The notes under the pieces: model-generated
Database searches by the model: none
The model's input: only the letters and a program-made list of their open reading frames with translations
What the model was told of the DNA's origin: nothing
Shown here: positions 26,910 through 43,107 of the stretch, piece by piece
Layout: each line of letters starts with the position of its first letter
How positions within the stretch are numbered: position 1 is the first letter of the stretch
Translations under genes and position numbers: made by a program
Assembly: GCA_018105865.1 (NCBI GenBank)
Contig: CM030833.1
Span: forward strand, 30,368,640 to 30,432,639
Direction of reading: 5' to 3'
From: Metaphire vulgaris
Lineage: Eukaryota > Annelida > Clitellata > Crassiclitellata > Megascolecidae
DNA length: 64,000 bases

Positions 26910-27401
26910 CAATTTCTTTATAGAATTTATACGCTACATAAAGCGAGAAGATCGCGAAATATTTCAGCATCACTGCATTGGACTTTTGGGTCCTGAACCA
27001 AAGAATGATAGACAGGGAAAATGTTCAGGTGGGTGAATTCGTCGTTTTCTGCAAAATTTCATGAGAAATTCTTGTTTGTAGATTTATAAAAACGTAATCA
27101 GTGTGGTTATTGCATCACTGTAACGATTCTAGATCATGAATTTTAGTGTTTGACTGTCCTGTCTTTGTAAGGGAGAGTTGAACTTGGAGCTTAAATTCCT
27201 GAGATGTTTGCTTACCCTGTATTTGTCCATTTGATAAGCTTTGTGTTATTTTGGTTGAGTGTGGGCAAAATTTTGTGTTTGTTGAAGTAAGTTTGTCTAT
27301 AATTATGCAGGTCATTAGCTTTTACTGTTTTTTTTCAGTGTTATAAAAATATTTTTGTAGCTCCAGGAAAACGCACTTTGGCACAGGTTCAAGCTGACTG
27401 A
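14499..27401 (+). CDS. RTEL1: RTEL1, regulator of telomere elongation helicase 1
   Basis: Iron-sulfur XPD-family DNA helicase that unwinds T-loops, D-loops and G4 DNA in the nucleus. CDS: join(14499..14600, 15245..15464, 15873..15957, 16569..16644, 16906..16966, 17162..17231, 17478..17562, 18803..18868, 19207..19351, 19563..19601, 20003..20078, 20317..20417, 20535..20596, 20888..20962, 21197..21272, 21495..21627, 22289..22402, 22686..22726, 23060..23145, 23306..23461, 23685..23831, 24037..24152, 24489..24609, 24762..24936, 25218..25321, 25507..25542, 25722..25796, 25975..26034, 26323..26467, 26924..27028, 27361..27401); 2994 nt, 997 aa, every phase consistent. Walker A SPTGTGKT is near residue 42; FeS cysteines are C147, C165, C174 and C207; DEAH is 250-253; SEGLDF starts at about 625; motif [12 protein letters not shown] is 690-699. 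A basic NLS-like KRKRP follows. A harmonin-N-like domain (about 902-984) is in exons 29-30. It then stops, with no second harmonin-like domain, RING or PIP box. Weakest junctions: donor GTTCGT after 15464 and acceptor GTGAAG before 24037. Intron 7 holds LINE debris and intron 1 a MITE nested in a SINE. Confidence 0.95.
14691..15110 (+). repeat. SINE-like element split by a nested MITE
   Basis: 'aagtaagtaaaatctcgtgg...acagtagctgc' (to 14752) resumes after 15036 as 'gtagctgcttattcttagg...agctatgggaaagg'. It matches the uninterrupted copy at 21806 block for block. It lies in RTEL1 intron 1, same strand. Confidence 0.82.
14753..15036. mobile_element. hAT-type MITE, TAGGGTTGCCAGATC termini, nested in SINE
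   Basis: Perfect 15-bp terminal inverted repeats TAGGGTTGCCAGATC / GATCTGGCAACCCTA. An exact 8-bp target duplication GTAGCTGC flanks it (14745-14752, 15037-15044). The empty site is visible in the related SINE at 21806, which confirms insertion. It is 284 bp long, with internal TCCCGTATTT repeats and no coding capacity. Confidence 0.94.
16340..16420. repeat. SINE-like repeat, inverted copy in RTEL1 intron 3
   Basis: Contains 'tggatttgacctggatcttgatcagctgatg...cacataaagtggcgctatagaagttta', the reverse complement of the TATAGCGCCA-core repeat. Confidence 0.55.
17880..18075 (+). pseudogene. LINE reverse-transcriptase C-terminal relic
   Basis: A frame in RTEL1 intron 7 reads [20 protein letters not shown] and then [20 protein letters not shown]. 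The G(R/K)xxGRPRRxxxDW block followed by an A(E/R)-rich helix is the usual C-terminal end of LINE polyproteins (non-LTR endonuclease/RT). There is no upstream RT, so this is a truncated 3' piece on the gene's own strand. Confidence 0.72.
18376..18666 (+). pseudogene. CR1/L2/Rex-like LINE 3' fragment with (AAT)n tail
   Basis: One frame reads [13 protein letters not shown], then a stop, then [20 protein letters not shown]. This is the broken W-N-x-L-P...F-K-x-x-L-K-T-x-x-F block found at the end of CR1/L2-type reverse transcriptases. The fragment ends 'gtgctatataaattgtcattt' followed by an AAT microsatellite, as these elements do. It has an in-frame stop and is not functional. Confidence 0.75.
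21806..21990 (+). repeat. SINE-like element, uninterrupted copy
   Basis: 'aagtaagtaggatctcatggatttatatagtgctttgg...aatagctgcttattcttagg...tagctatgggaaagg'. It is the intact counterpart of the MITE-split copy at 14691-15110, in RTEL1 intron 16. Confidence 0.75.
24970..25067. repeat. 17-bp minisatellite in RTEL1 intron 24
   Basis: About six near-perfect tandem copies of AACCAGTTGTCTTATTT, the last diverged (aagcagttgtctgg). Starts 33 bp after the donor at 24936. Confidence 0.95.
26839..26908. repeat. (TG)35 microsatellite beside an RTEL1 splice acceptor
   Basis: A pure TG run of 70 bp ends 15 bp before RTEL1 exon 30 (26924). It occupies the usual polypyrimidine-tract and branch-point zone; only 'gcaatttctttatag' separates it from the exon. 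Confidence 0.95.
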
Positions 27402-27514
27402 CTCACAGTTACCCGTATGGATGGCTTTTTGGCAGGTAAATCTTAATTTCTGTATATACCACAATAATTATGCACAGATGAAACATTCTGTTGTGGTTTA
27501 CATAATGCATGGAA

Positions 27515-27706
27515 CAGTGGCGTAGCCAGGATTTCCGGAAGGGGGGTTGAAAAAAATTTCGTCGATAACCGCCAAGGGAGGGGTTTCACCCCAAAAATCG
27601 CCTCAAAAAATAAAAATTACCTAGGCATACATCAACAAATTTTTTTTCGCCGCCCAAGGGGAGGGTTTAACCCCCAACCCCCCCCCCTCCCGTGGCTACG
27701 CCACTG
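27515..27706 (+). mobile_element. hAT-type MITE, CAGTGGCGTAGCCA family
   Basis: Terminal inverted repeats CAGTGGCGTAGCCA / TGGCTACGCCACTG are perfect over 14 bp. An exact 8-bp target duplication GCATGGAA flanks the element (27507-27514, 27707-27714). The interior is G- and C-run rich and non-coding. A degenerate relative is at 34235. Confidence 0.95.
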
Positions 27707-28256
27707 GCATGGAATATAATGAATCATCTATTCTGTGGAATTTTTACAGTTTCATATCTTCGTTTTCAAACTGTTCTATTTTGGTAATTGGATTATGTTT
27801 CTTTGTTTTAGTATTTATTGAAAATCAGGTTCTTTGTAAAAAAAAACCTCTGGTGTTATGTGGAAAGAAAAACCAGACTTTGCCAAAGTCACATTTGCAC
27901 ATGCTTTGAAAATTCTGCCACTGTAGTACTGTGGAGCAGTACTTTTGGCAGAATCTCTTCACGTTGGCACGTTTGTTGTTTTTAACGGATTTACATTTTT
28001 AGTACATATGAAATTTTACTATTTTCTTTTAATGTAAATTATCGTTGCTTCAATTAGGTCAGAGTACATTCCTGGAGAATATTTTTTCCTAATGCTTTCA
28101 TTTACTGTATGTGGAATATTTTAAACTGGTTTTTATGATGGTAAATCTTGGAATGGTGTATCAACACACTTATTCAGAAATGTGTTTTCAGTGAATCAAA
28201 GCTGACAAACCCCTGCTTATTTATTGGCAGCGTGCATATTTTTGTGGCTATTAATT

Positions 28257-28436
28257 CAGTGGCGGCTCTAGGATTTGGCAAGTGGGAGGTCGTTGGGGTG
28301 GCAACTTCTAATCATGGGGGGCCAACCATTTGTTGTTTAATGTATGTAGCATTAAGTATAGGGTCCCAACTGGGGGGCCAGGCACTCAATAGGGGGGCAG
28401 GGCCCCCCTCCCTCCCCCCCGGTGGAGCCGCCACTG
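28257..28436 (+). mobile_element. hAT-type MITE, CAGTGGCGGCTC family, copy 2
   Basis: Perfect 12-bp termini CAGTGGCGGCTC / GAGCCGCCACTG and an exact 8-bp target duplication TATTAATT (28249-28256, 28437-28444). The interior, including 'aatcatgggggccaaccattt' (one extra g here) and 'gtagcattaagtatagggtc', matches the copies at 13505 and 30200. Confidence 0.95.
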
Positions 28437-29804
28437 TATTAATTCAAAGTTTCATAGCATCCCAACATGTCATCAATATATTTGAAATTTAATGCAAAAT
28501 TATAGAACCTTAACAAACAAACTTCATATCCTGAAACCACAACCAACAGCAACTTCGACATCAATACTTGGCAGTTGATCGTACTTTCAACTTATGACAA
28601 ACATAAATTAAAGAAACTAGCAAGAAACACTAGATCTGTAAAAAGAGTTAACCAGCGGTGGTGTCATGAATTTTGAAATGGAGTAATGTTTGACATTTTA
28701 TAATAATGGTGTATATAGATGTCTAATCCTAACACTGATTGCAAATCATCGGTAAGAAACTGCTATAATTTCCAGAAATTACCAAAAATTGGAATGCATA
28801 GATCGACAGTAGGGGCCATCCATATATTACGGATGGTCGAATATTACTGATTGAATGACCTGTTTAATAATTTTAAAGAGTTGCATACATTAGCTCCTCT
28901 GCTGGTTTCTCATTTTACACGAAATAAAGTTAAATATTCTTTAAATAAGGCTGCCGTCCACCATTTTAACACACCGAAATACTCCCGAATACCAGTTACA
29001 CTGTACTTGACAAAGAAAAGTCAGTTCTGCATGTTAACTATGACAGATTCCTGATTCAACATAGAAGCCCCTTCAACCAGACACCATTAATACAATACAT
29101 ACTCTTCGGTTATTACTATTACATTTAGAAGGGGACGTCTTGATGTATGATTGTACTCTTGTAACACACATGTTGCGGTTTTGTGTGCATTGACCCATTG
29201 GTAATAATTGCAGTGGTGGGCTCTCCCACCCTGAAAAATTTTTCATATCAACATCAGTTCTGCTGCATTACATATTTTCCCCATGCTACCCGTGAATCTG
29301 TACGATAAAATCTATAATTTCCCCACTCTTCGTTATTAAATTTTAACAGCAAATTTAGCCAACTAATTCGCAATCGCGTAACTCGGCGAATGGGGAGCTT
29401 ATGATAATGAATGATAAAAGATGAACGACAGTGATAGGCTATGTGTGTGTGTGTGTATGTGGGTGTCGATTGCGTGCTCTGTGTGTGGGTGGGTGGGTGT
29501 GACTGTGGGTGTTCCCAATTAGGGCCAGAGACCCATTCCATTGACTAATTTCTATTCCCATTTCGTATAATTATTGTAGGCCTCTATAGCGGAATTTCCT
29601 ACCGATCATTTCCTCATCGCTACACACAGCGACGAAACCTATGAGAATGTTCAGCCGAGGGACAAATTCACTGTATTGAGAGAGAGAGGGAGATTTTTGC
29701 ATAGGAGATCTCTTTTTGCCTGAAACGCAGTGAAAGATATCGTAGGATTTCATCTCAGTCGATCGTCTTAACCAGCGGGTGTGCGTCGAGTGTTTGTTGT
29801 GTGG

Positions 29805-35635
<5,831 letters not shown>

Positions 35636-35710
35636 CTCCTCTCTCCTCAGCAGCCGACGACCGATTGAAGCAGAGGGTCTGAAACACGGCGCATGCGATT
35701 GGAGGCGTCG

Positions 35711-35742
<32 letters not shown>

Positions 35743-36325
35743 CCTCTCTCTGTCCGTCCGTCTCTGTGTGTCTCTCTTCGTCACGGCGTAGGGTCGCCTG
35801 CGTCGGGGTTGTATCGACTTTCTTGACACCTGACGATCGCCGCGTTGGGGGTGAGGGGAGGGGGCGACGGTGGGGGCGGGGACCGGTTAAGGTAGAGACG
35901 AAGGAGGAGAGGCACGAATGCGGCCTGTGACCGTTGCCGCTCTCTCTGGCATCCTCCGTCGGGTCGCCCTCACTCCCCCGGCCCCCGCCCCCCGCCGCCC
36001 CCAGACCCCCGTTGCGTCCTCTATACACCACGGCGGTTCTCGAGCGAACAGGTGGCGTTTGGAGTGAGTCGACGGCGGTGCATACAAAGGGTACAGAGTG
36101 ATGAACAGCAATCGATGTCTCGTCTCCCTCTCTCCCTCTCCCTCTGCGGCGTCTACCTGAGCCCTCCCTGTAACCTGGCCACCGCCGTCATCTACCTGCA
36201 TCGGAGGTAGTGACGCTTTGCCTGGCGTCGTCGCCTTACCTGTGCTGCTGCTGCTGCTGCTGCTGTTGTCGGCCTCTTTGGACCTCGCATCGCCCTTTCG
36301 CTGTGCGGATGCGCGCCTGTCTGTC

Positions 36326-36388
<63 letters not shown>

Positions 36389-36620
36389 GCGTGAGTGTGT
36401 TTTTCTTGATTTGCGTTTTTATCAGTTTTTTTGTTTGCAGTTCTATATAACTTTGAGACTTCGTCGACGCTTTCATTACGCCCAGTGTTCGATCTGCCGT
36501 GGGATGGGGTTAGGGAGAGGGTGACCGGGCGGGGCGGGGGTGGAGAATAACTCCGCTACGGATCGAGGGAACGGCCCCCACTGGCGGTAGAAAGAAATAT
36601 CATTGCTGTTACATCGAAAC

Positions 36621-36680
<60 letters not shown>

Positions 36681-37434
36681 TATTTTAACAGATGAGACTA
36701 TGGAACGTGAAATAGGAAAGTAGGGGGTCGATGCATGGGCAGCAACATTTCGTCCCTCCACTCAGCGTGCACTGTTTCTCGTTCGAAAGGCGTTTGTAAA
36801 ACTTGGCGCTTTTGAGACAGGTGCGTCGTCTGGTTGTCTCTTAATTTGTATAGCGCCTTCGGCAGGTGCGCGCGATTCGACTGCAGCAGCAGCAGCGCCT
36901 GGAACACTGGGACGGTTGTCAAGGCAACTCGGATGATGGTGCTTTATGCGGTGTTTTGACTCTGATGTTCAGCGCAGGTCAATTCTCTTATCGTCTGTCT
37001 ATCAGTCTGTCTTTATGTCTTTCTACCTGTATCTGTCTCTGCCTTTGTCAGTCTCTGTCTCTCTGTCTCTGTCTCTTTCTTTCACACACACACACACGCA
37101 CACACACACCACACACACACATAACTGCAAACTCCGGAAATGCGGGGGCCTGGTGGTTACAGAGACTATCAAAAGAAAGGATAATGTTTAGTTTTTGCAT
37201 ATACTGTACAGTACAAACTCCACATCCTCCGTTCTTGGAGGACTTAATATTTATTATGCGGGGGGGGGAGGGGGCTGCGTGGGTAAGCCAAGGCACTATA
37301 TATATAATATAGAATATATATATAATAAATATATACAGTATAGTGTCACCTAACTATCTTCATACCGTCGTCATCATCCTTATAGTTGTCTTCGACGTTA
37401 TAATCATTGCCATCATCGTCGTCGTCATTATCAT

Positions 37435-37499
37435 GATTAATAATAATAATAATAATAAATAATAATAATAATAATAATATAATAATAATAATAATAATA

Positions 37500-37539
<40 letters not shown>

Positions 37540-37543
37540 TTAA

Positions 37544-37582
<39 letters not shown>

Positions 37583-37590
37583 CAGCATCA
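37435..37590. repeat. (TAA)n / (ATT)n inverted microsatellite
   Basis: About 100 bp of TAA/AAT units is followed directly by about 40 bp of ATT units and then CAT units. The two halves are complementary and could fold into a long AU hairpin. Confidence 0.93.
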
Positions 37591-38162
37591 TCATCATCAT
37601 CTTATCATCGACGAAAGAGGCAATGTTGAAACCACGTTCCAACCGTTGACGATATCAGTTTCTGAAATTTGGGGTTTAACAGAATTTCGGGTGGAATGGC
37701 CTAACAAAACCAACTGATTTTGGCCATGACAAGAGACGAATATTTTCGGGCCAATTGTTTGTGGCTTATTTTCGGAAAGACTTTATCATAAATCACGAAT
37801 TGGTGTGTTAACCAGGTCCACTGCTCGCCGAGTCACGATAGCATAGCAACGCCCCCTTGCTTCTTCTCCCTGGCGTCGCCACATTCGTATAGAGGACATG
37901 GTTCGGGGCATTGTAACGACCCACCGCTGGTTACGCCACCTAAATTCCTACATGGGTTCAGAAATTTGTATTTATTCTTGGAGTTATATAACAGATTATA
38001 TTATGGTTTGAAAATAAAGCGTTAAGTTCCAATTTACCTGTCTAATAAGCAATGCCGTATTCATTCATTCATTCGCTGTTTTATTCGTTCATTCAGTCAT
38101 TCAGGCATCCTACCTTGGTGTAATTCGTGCGTCTGAAGACGTTTATAGTCTGCTTCGACCTC

Positions 38163-38209
38163 TGACGTCATATTAACGTTCGTCAGAATATTCCCGCCTT
38201 CTGACGTCA
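38163..38209. promoter_or_regulatory. Two perfect CRE palindromes TGACGTCA
   Basis: TGACGTCA occurs at 38163-38170 and 38202-38209, 39 bp apart. This is the full CREB/ATF site. The context is intergenic, 2.5 kb upstream of the NOL4-like start. The same segment is open on the minus strand with a possible donor, so a short exon is an alternative reading. Confidence 0.4.
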
Positions 38210-38447
38210 TCTGATCTCCAGCAATCCGTAGTCTTATGCTATTTAAGAAAAATCCGTAATTATATAGCGTCTTTTTTGTCAGTGACATTCAGATTTCAGA
38301 TGCAGACGATGGAATCTTTGGGCTGGAGAAATAGGAGGAGGAGAAGAAGAAGGAGGAAGATGAAGAGAAGAAGAAGGAGGAGGAAGAAGAGGAAGAGGAG
38401 GAGGAGGGAAAATGTTTGGGAAAATGTACGTCACTAAAGATTTAGCG

Positions 38448-38614
38448 CAGTGTTTATTCTGGACACCTTGACATTGGGGGGAAGTTTAGATTTTTGGGAG
38501 GGGTAAAAGACATTTGGGAGGTCATACTACTTGCCAAAATGTCAAAATTTGGGGGGGGGTTAAAATTCAAACTTGGGGGGAATTGCCCCCAGAGAAGGCC
38601 TAGAATAAACACTG
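38448..38614. mobile_element. MITE with CAGTGTTTATTCT termini
   Basis: Perfect 13-bp terminal inverted repeats CAGTGTTTATTCT / AGAATAAACACTG enclose 167 bp rich in G runs. It resembles the 43722 element in termini and base layout. No matching target duplication is visible. Confidence 0.85.
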
Positions 38615-40286
38615 GATGTGTAGCTTTACAGAAGCCAAGATAACCATTCAGATAGATTCAATGCATATCCCATGCTGGCTTCGGAGCACCATGTCGGCTG
38701 ACGTACAAATGTGTCCTAGGATTGGCGCTATAGAAGTGAAATCGTCATTATCATCACCACCGCCATCATCGTAGTCAATAGCAACGACATTGGCAGCATT
38801 TCCTGGTTGTCTTTCCCGTTCTCTTCGTAAGCAATTATTGTCACGCTTCTGCGCATGCGCAGATGCAAAAACATCAAAGACAGTCGTCACGTGACTCGCG
38901 TCGAATACAGGAAGCATAAAGGCCTGTCGTCCTTCTTTGGTTTTCTGGTTCTAAGAACTTCTATGGCGTCATTATACAAGGCACGAGTCGATAGTCAATT
39001 TAGAATTTTTAAAAAGTATAAAAGTAGCTCCATAGACTCGTGAGGACCAGATTCAAAACCGAAGGATTAGCGCCTTCAGGCTTTCACGGCATCGGTTCTT
39101 ATGCTTTCCCTCTCCGGATTTTCTTCCACCGACGGAGTACCCGGTGTCGTCGTCTCATAGGCCTATAGTTAATAATTAGCGATCCGTTATGAAACCAAGA
39201 TCGTCACATATTGAAACATGCGGACAGAGATACTGTGACAACGCTGATAATTAATTAGATAAATACTACAAACCATTTGAACAAAGCCGGCTATTAATGG
39301 CCTACACACGACTACACCTGTAGTAAGGTAATATTGCGCATAGATGAGTGCGTTAGTAGGCCTACGGCGTATAGCAACAAAACTCACCCGCTTTACCTTT
39401 CAGCGGCTTTCGAACGCACTCAGCCGAATGATCTCCTTATCCTACGCGAAGAGAAAAAAGCCACAGCGCACCCAACGAGGTTCTCCGTAATAACGAGTTC
39501 TCATCGGCGAAGGGGACACCGCGGCAGAGGCCCCCGCCCACCTGCAGCCGTCGTCGTCGTCGGCGGCGGCGACGGCTCAGAGGCGCCCCACCACGACCGC
39601 CCGATCGTCTGCGGCGTTGTCTGCCTCCTTGTCATTGTCCTTCTCTCCTCCTCCTCGTCCTCCTGCTCCTCCTTCTTCTGCTCCTCAGCACTGCCGAGAA
39701 AAGTAATCGGACGGAGAACGTGCCTAGAGACACGCCTAGTCTTCGATCTTTTCGAAAAGGCAGTGGGAGGTCCCATGCCAACATGTTAAACTCGTAGTGG
39801 GGAAGGTGGAGGGTCGGGCAGAGTTCGTCTCAACCAGGGAGACGGTAAGAGCCCCCGCTGTCTAATTTTACGGGCAGTCGAACGTCGGATGAGTCGAGGT
39901 TAGATGCTGAAGAAAGGGTTTTGGAGATCAATGAAGTCCATCCGTCCTGGGAAAGAATGTTTCAGTACCTTAGACAGAGGTGTGCCTAGAGTATTTGCCA
40001 CCCCCACCTCTATCATCTCTATGACATAGTTGTTAGAAAATTAAGATAACAGGTTCACCCATCTTCACATATTATCGCATTTCGGTCCAAGAGATTCAGG
40101 AAGATGTGTCGGCGACCGTCTTTGACTGGAGGGGGCTACGGGGGGGGGGCTACAATAAGGCGGAAGTAAGATAAAGTTTAAATCTTTTCTGCAATTATCA
40201 TTATCACTATCATTATCTTTTTATCCTAATCCACATTCTTTTCACTTTGAATGAAGTAGCATAGACGGAAACATCTACAAGAGTTT

Positions 40287-40678
40287 TAATTCGTTTCATC
40301 ACTCTTCTGAATTTTTGCATATCTATAGCCTACTGTAGCACTTGCATTGACCAATTTCAAACAGGGTATCAATTTTATAATATTTTTGTGGTCTATAAAA
40401 CCTGACAGAGAATAGATTTCTGAAAGACTTTGTATCGTGTTGTTTCAAATTGGCATTTCGAAAGCTCTAGAAAAAATTGAGACAGAATATATTGACAATT
40501 CTAGTACGGTTTGACACAACAAAGATGGGGACACAAGAATATGTGGTTTTAATTCATTTCATCACTCTTCTGAATTTTTGCATATCTATAGCCTACTGTA
40601 GCACTAGTCCTTGCGTTGTCCAATTTCAAACAGGCCATGTTGGCCCACCCAATACTTGGCTTGTGGCGCCCTCCATGT
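40287..40678 (-). repeat. Dispersed repeat family 'GGCGCCACAAGCC', copy B (inverted)
   Basis: Reverse complement of copies at 6935 and 45902, ending 'ggcttgtggcgccctccatg'. The block 'ttcatcactcttctgaatttttgcatatctatagcctactgtagcac' appears twice in it, about 275 bp apart, as terminal direct repeats. Confidence 0.87.
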
Positions 40679-40728
40679 ACAAGACCATGGCAAGTAATAG
40701 TCAAAGACCTAGCAAACAACAGCTATGA

Positions 40729-40954
<226 letters not shown>

Positions 40955-41400
40955 ACAGTAGTGTATAGCAGCGCTTGTAGGAAGCAGAAAATTTAAAATA
41001 AACTGAAAAATAAAACCAGCTGTAAAAATATTCGACGATTCCTTTGTGTCCATAAGAAACTGAATTCTTCGGTAACTGCCGTCATTCAATCAATGAACTT
41101 CTATGGCGCCAGAATTATAGGACATCAGCCGATGGCACACCAAACCCAATCCGATTAAGAGTCGGGTCAAGCTGGAAAGGTCAATCATATTGGCAAGGCA
41201 GCAATCTGAGGGGAATTGGCCAAGCCAAACAGAAATACATATATAGATATATATATATATATATATATCGGTATATACCCCCCAATCTCAAACTACCTTA
41301 AAATTGTCAATGTGTCTTTCAAGATTTTTGAAGTTTTTATCATTTTATCACATTATCCCCCAATCAAATTCCTGGCTACGCCCCTGACAGGTATTTTTAG

Positions 41401-41505
41401 GCCGGATCTAAAAGATGATAATGTGCTGGTTATACGAAGTGATGTTGGTGATGAATTCCAGATCCCAGGGTCACAGACCGAGGAACAGTTATTAGCGTCA
41501 ATGTC
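41401..41505 (+). CDS. Possible single internal exon, unrecognised
   Basis: An open 105-bp segment is bounded by acceptor tatttttag (ends 41400) and donor GTAAGA (from 41506). In the open frame it reads PDLKDDNVLVIRSDVGDEFQ and then IPGSQTEEQLLASM, acidic and protein-like. Start and end phases are equal, so it could be a cassette. I recognise no family and find no partner exons nearby. It immediately follows a decayed MITE end, so chance is a real alternative. Confidence 0.28.
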
Positions 41506-42980
41506 GTAAGAGTAATATTTGCCGATTACATGTATTTATCCCACTTTCAATGATTTTCTTTCGATAAAAGAAATAATCGAAAGACCGCAAATTGTCGGAA
41601 AACTGTTTCAATTCTATTCCAATTGATTTGGTGTCCCTTTGGGTCGATCCCGCTCACCTGAGAAACAGATAAAGAGACAGACAGACGGACGGACGGACAG
41701 GGAGGGAGAGAGAGAGAGAGAGAGAGACTGTCGTTTGTCGGCGTATGCGTCTACAGAATTTGCATTTTCGATCGTCTGTCAGTGCGTGTGATGAGGTGAC
41801 TGGGGCCGATACAGTGGCTGGCCGTGGGTCAGCTGAATCCCCCACTCCCTCCCCATCCCCCACCCCATCCTACCGCTCTTCCTCAACGACGTCCATGGTT
41901 TGATGGAGCGCCTAATACGGAGGTGAACTTGAGGTCAGTCCATCCACCGTCCCTCAAACCCTCACTCCGTCCCTCCGTTTTCCCTCTCTTCCTCCCCCTA
42001 CTAGTGTCCCTCTGCAGTGGATTTAGGAGGGTGTGAGGGAAAGGACGGTCGTCAAGGCAACCTAGTCATCATCATCATCATCCGTTGCTGTGGTTTCTCT
42101 TTTAATAAGGAATTTTCGAGAAGAGAGGAGGAAAGGGGAAACGCTCCATCTGGCGAATGCGGTCGCCGCATTAAAGTCCATCCGGGCAATCGGCGGAGTG
42201 TATCATCTGGAGACCACTATCCGAGAACCTCAGATTCGTCGTCGACGGACATGACTCCACAAACATGACTTCATTGTCCGAAATTCGACCGCACAGTGGT
42301 CAATGAGTGCTTCCACCTATGGAGGGCGATAAGCACAGAGACCCTGGTCCGGTTCATCATTCATGATCATTGACCAGGTGAGTCGAAGAAACGATGAAAA
42401 GAATGAAAAGATAAAGAGGAAGAGGAGGAAGAGGAGGAAGAGGAGGAAGAGTAAGACGACGAGAAGAAGAGGGAAAACAATGATAAGAGAAAGAGAATAT
42501 AAACATAGGAATAGAAAAAACCGGGAGCTCTAAAAAAATCGCAGACGGATAGAGGGAAGACGGGAGAAGGAGAGGAGAGTGGTATCAAGGTTGCGATGAA
42601 ATCTAATCATTCTGACAATGACAGGGGAGGGGATGGCGTTACTCTAAGATTATGTCCATTAATTTTATTATTTATTTAGGTCCATTTATGTCCTTGTTTA
42701 TTTATTTCAGGTTAATAGTTTGAAGAATTTAAGTCTCCAATTCTTTGTTTCCTTTTTCGAACCTTTATCATGACAAGATAATGAATGCATCTGTCTTCAC
42801 TGACGCATAGAGGTTGAAACGGATCTCGCAGTCAATATCTTTGATTGTTTGGCAAACTAATCTAGTACAGTTGATAAGCCGTATGATTGTTCATTTTGTC
42901 GATAAAAGCATGAAATTTTGAACATTGACACTTCTTATAATTTAGTAACATTCTGTCCAGAGGCATTCGAATAAACTTAA

Positions 42981-43101
42981 GGGTAGGGGTACCCCTAGGG
43001 GTAGGAGTATGGGTACCCCTAGGGGTATGACTAGGGGTACCCCTAGGGGTAGTGGTACCCATAGGGTTAGGGGTAGGGGTACCCCATGGGATAGGGTAGG
43101 G
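42981..43101. repeat. GGGGTACCCCTA-type degenerate tandem repeat
   Basis: Irregular repeats of 'aggggtacccctaggggta' with local GGGGTACCCC palindromes and TAGGGG/TTAGGG-like words. It directly precedes the 190-bp tandem repeat. Confidence 0.88.
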
Positions 43102-43107
43102 AAATCA

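Larger units (their letters stand above)
27402..29804. other. RTEL1 / NOL4 intergenic region
   Basis: Lies between the convergent stops of RTEL1 (plus) and the NOL4-like gene (minus), so both 3' UTRs are here. It contains two hAT-type MITEs (27515 and 28257), the relic motif 'ggggccatccatatattacggatgg' near 28812 and a GT-rich tract near 29440-29500. I saw no convincing additional exon and could not place the poly(A) sites. Confidence 0.6.

Noticed and set aside
42981..43101. True telomere or interstitial telomere
   Set aside because: TTAGGG-like words are few and irregular; most units are GGGGTA/TACCCC.
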